Shown: piece by piece, positions 63,877-64,000 of the stretch
How the letters are laid out: each line of letters opens with the position of its first letter
Position numbering within the stretch: position 1 is the first letter of the stretch
Origin: Endozoicomonas sp. G2_2
Lineage (GTDB): Bacteria; Pseudomonadota; Gammaproteobacteria; Nevskiales; Salinisphaeraceae
NCBI RefSeq assembly: GCF_017744135.1
Contig: NZ_JAGHQU010000015.1
Location: 19,942-83,941 of the forward strand
Length of the DNA stretch: 64,000 nucleotides
Direction: 5' to 3'
The notes under the pieces: model-generated
The model's database searches: none
Seen by the model: the letters and a program-made list of their open reading frames with translations, nothing else
What the model was told of the DNA's origin: nothing
Position numbers and translations under genes: made by a program

Positions 63877-64000
63877 TCATCGCACTTTACCGGGAAACGC
63901 GGCTTTGATTTTGAGGAAGAAGTAGTCGGCGTTACGAAAGCCATAGGCTTGGCGTTTGATGACTTTAATGCGGTTGTTCATGCCTTCGAGCACGCTGGTA
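63877..64000 (-). mobile_element. ISL3-family transposase, C-terminal 40 residues
   Basis: The minus strand encodes the last 40 codons of an IS transposase: TSVLEGMNNRIKVIKRQAYG then FRNADYFFLKIKAAF and a stop (TGA at 63877-63879). EGxNNxIKxIKRxAYGxRN is the C-terminal signature of ISL3-type DDE transposases. The codon use is AT-richer than the window, as expected of acquired DNA. The rest lies beyond the right edge, so IS integrity cannot be judged. Confidence 0.85.

Noticed and set aside
1..64000. CRISPR array, tRNA or rRNA genes
   Set aside because: No regularly spaced direct repeats, no cloverleaf-like sequence with a T-loop, and no rRNA segment was seen by eye. A tRNAscan-SE and Infernal run would settle this.

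Overview
This 64 kb window is a high-GC chromosomal segment from a gammaproteobacterium. The pepP-ubiH-ubiI-type block, the gshB/tonB/algH/ruvX/pyrR/pyrB run beside pilT/pilU/yggS, the split glycine decarboxylase behind a tandem glycine riboswitch, and a 1,597-residue NAD-glutamate dehydrogenase together suggest a marine or halophilic lineage of the Salinisphaera, Halomonas or Pseudomonas kind. That placement is an inference from gene content; no rRNA gene is present to test it.

Layout. 1-5 kb: a glycerol-phosphate-type cluster (FGGY kinase, GlpD-like and AGPS-like flavoproteins) divergent from an AraC regulator. 5-11 kb: gdhB, a 288-bp inverted-repeat element (A) and a zeta-class GST. 11-19 kb: two small membrane proteins, an unrecognised 662-residue protein with a possible Cys-His-Asn triad, an ATP-grasp protein, a ROK kinase, a sirtuin coupled to a HAD phosphatase, a lipoprotein and an acyl-CoA-binding protein. 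19-26 kb: folA, a PAS histidine kinase with a REC-GGDEF-EAL protein, thyA, lgt, a GNAT and a PfkB kinase. 26-32 kb: the glycine cleavage operon gcvT-gcvH-gcvPA-tpx-gcvPB under a riboswitch. 32-37 kb: ygfB-pepP-ubiH-ubiI-like. 37-39 kb: a secreted protein, a JDVT-CTERM metallopeptidase and an MrtJ-type intramembrane protease. 39-44 kb: argE, argA, rsmE and a PerM-like permease. 44-48 kb: a Tat-exported molybdenum hydroxylase with its iron-sulfur subunit and a three-haem cytochrome c. 48-52 kb: gshB to pyrB. 52.6-53.2 kb: a 627-bp non-coding inverted-repeat element. 53-56 kb: an AstE-like amidohydrolase, RimK and a retropepsin-like protease, with a second inverted-repeat element (B) filling one intergenic gap. 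56-60 kb: three tandem PilT-family ATPases. 60-64 kb: yggS, rpiA, a two-component system with PepSY-type proteins, and the tail of a transposase.

Most genes are tightly packed, with many four-base start/stop overlaps, so most of the window is operonic housekeeping DNA. The unusual material is the structured repeats (elements A and B, the 627-bp element and two REP-like palindromes), the self-contained JDVT-CTERM substrate/protease pair, the 662-residue protein, and the RimK module. No tRNA, rRNA or CRISPR array was seen.
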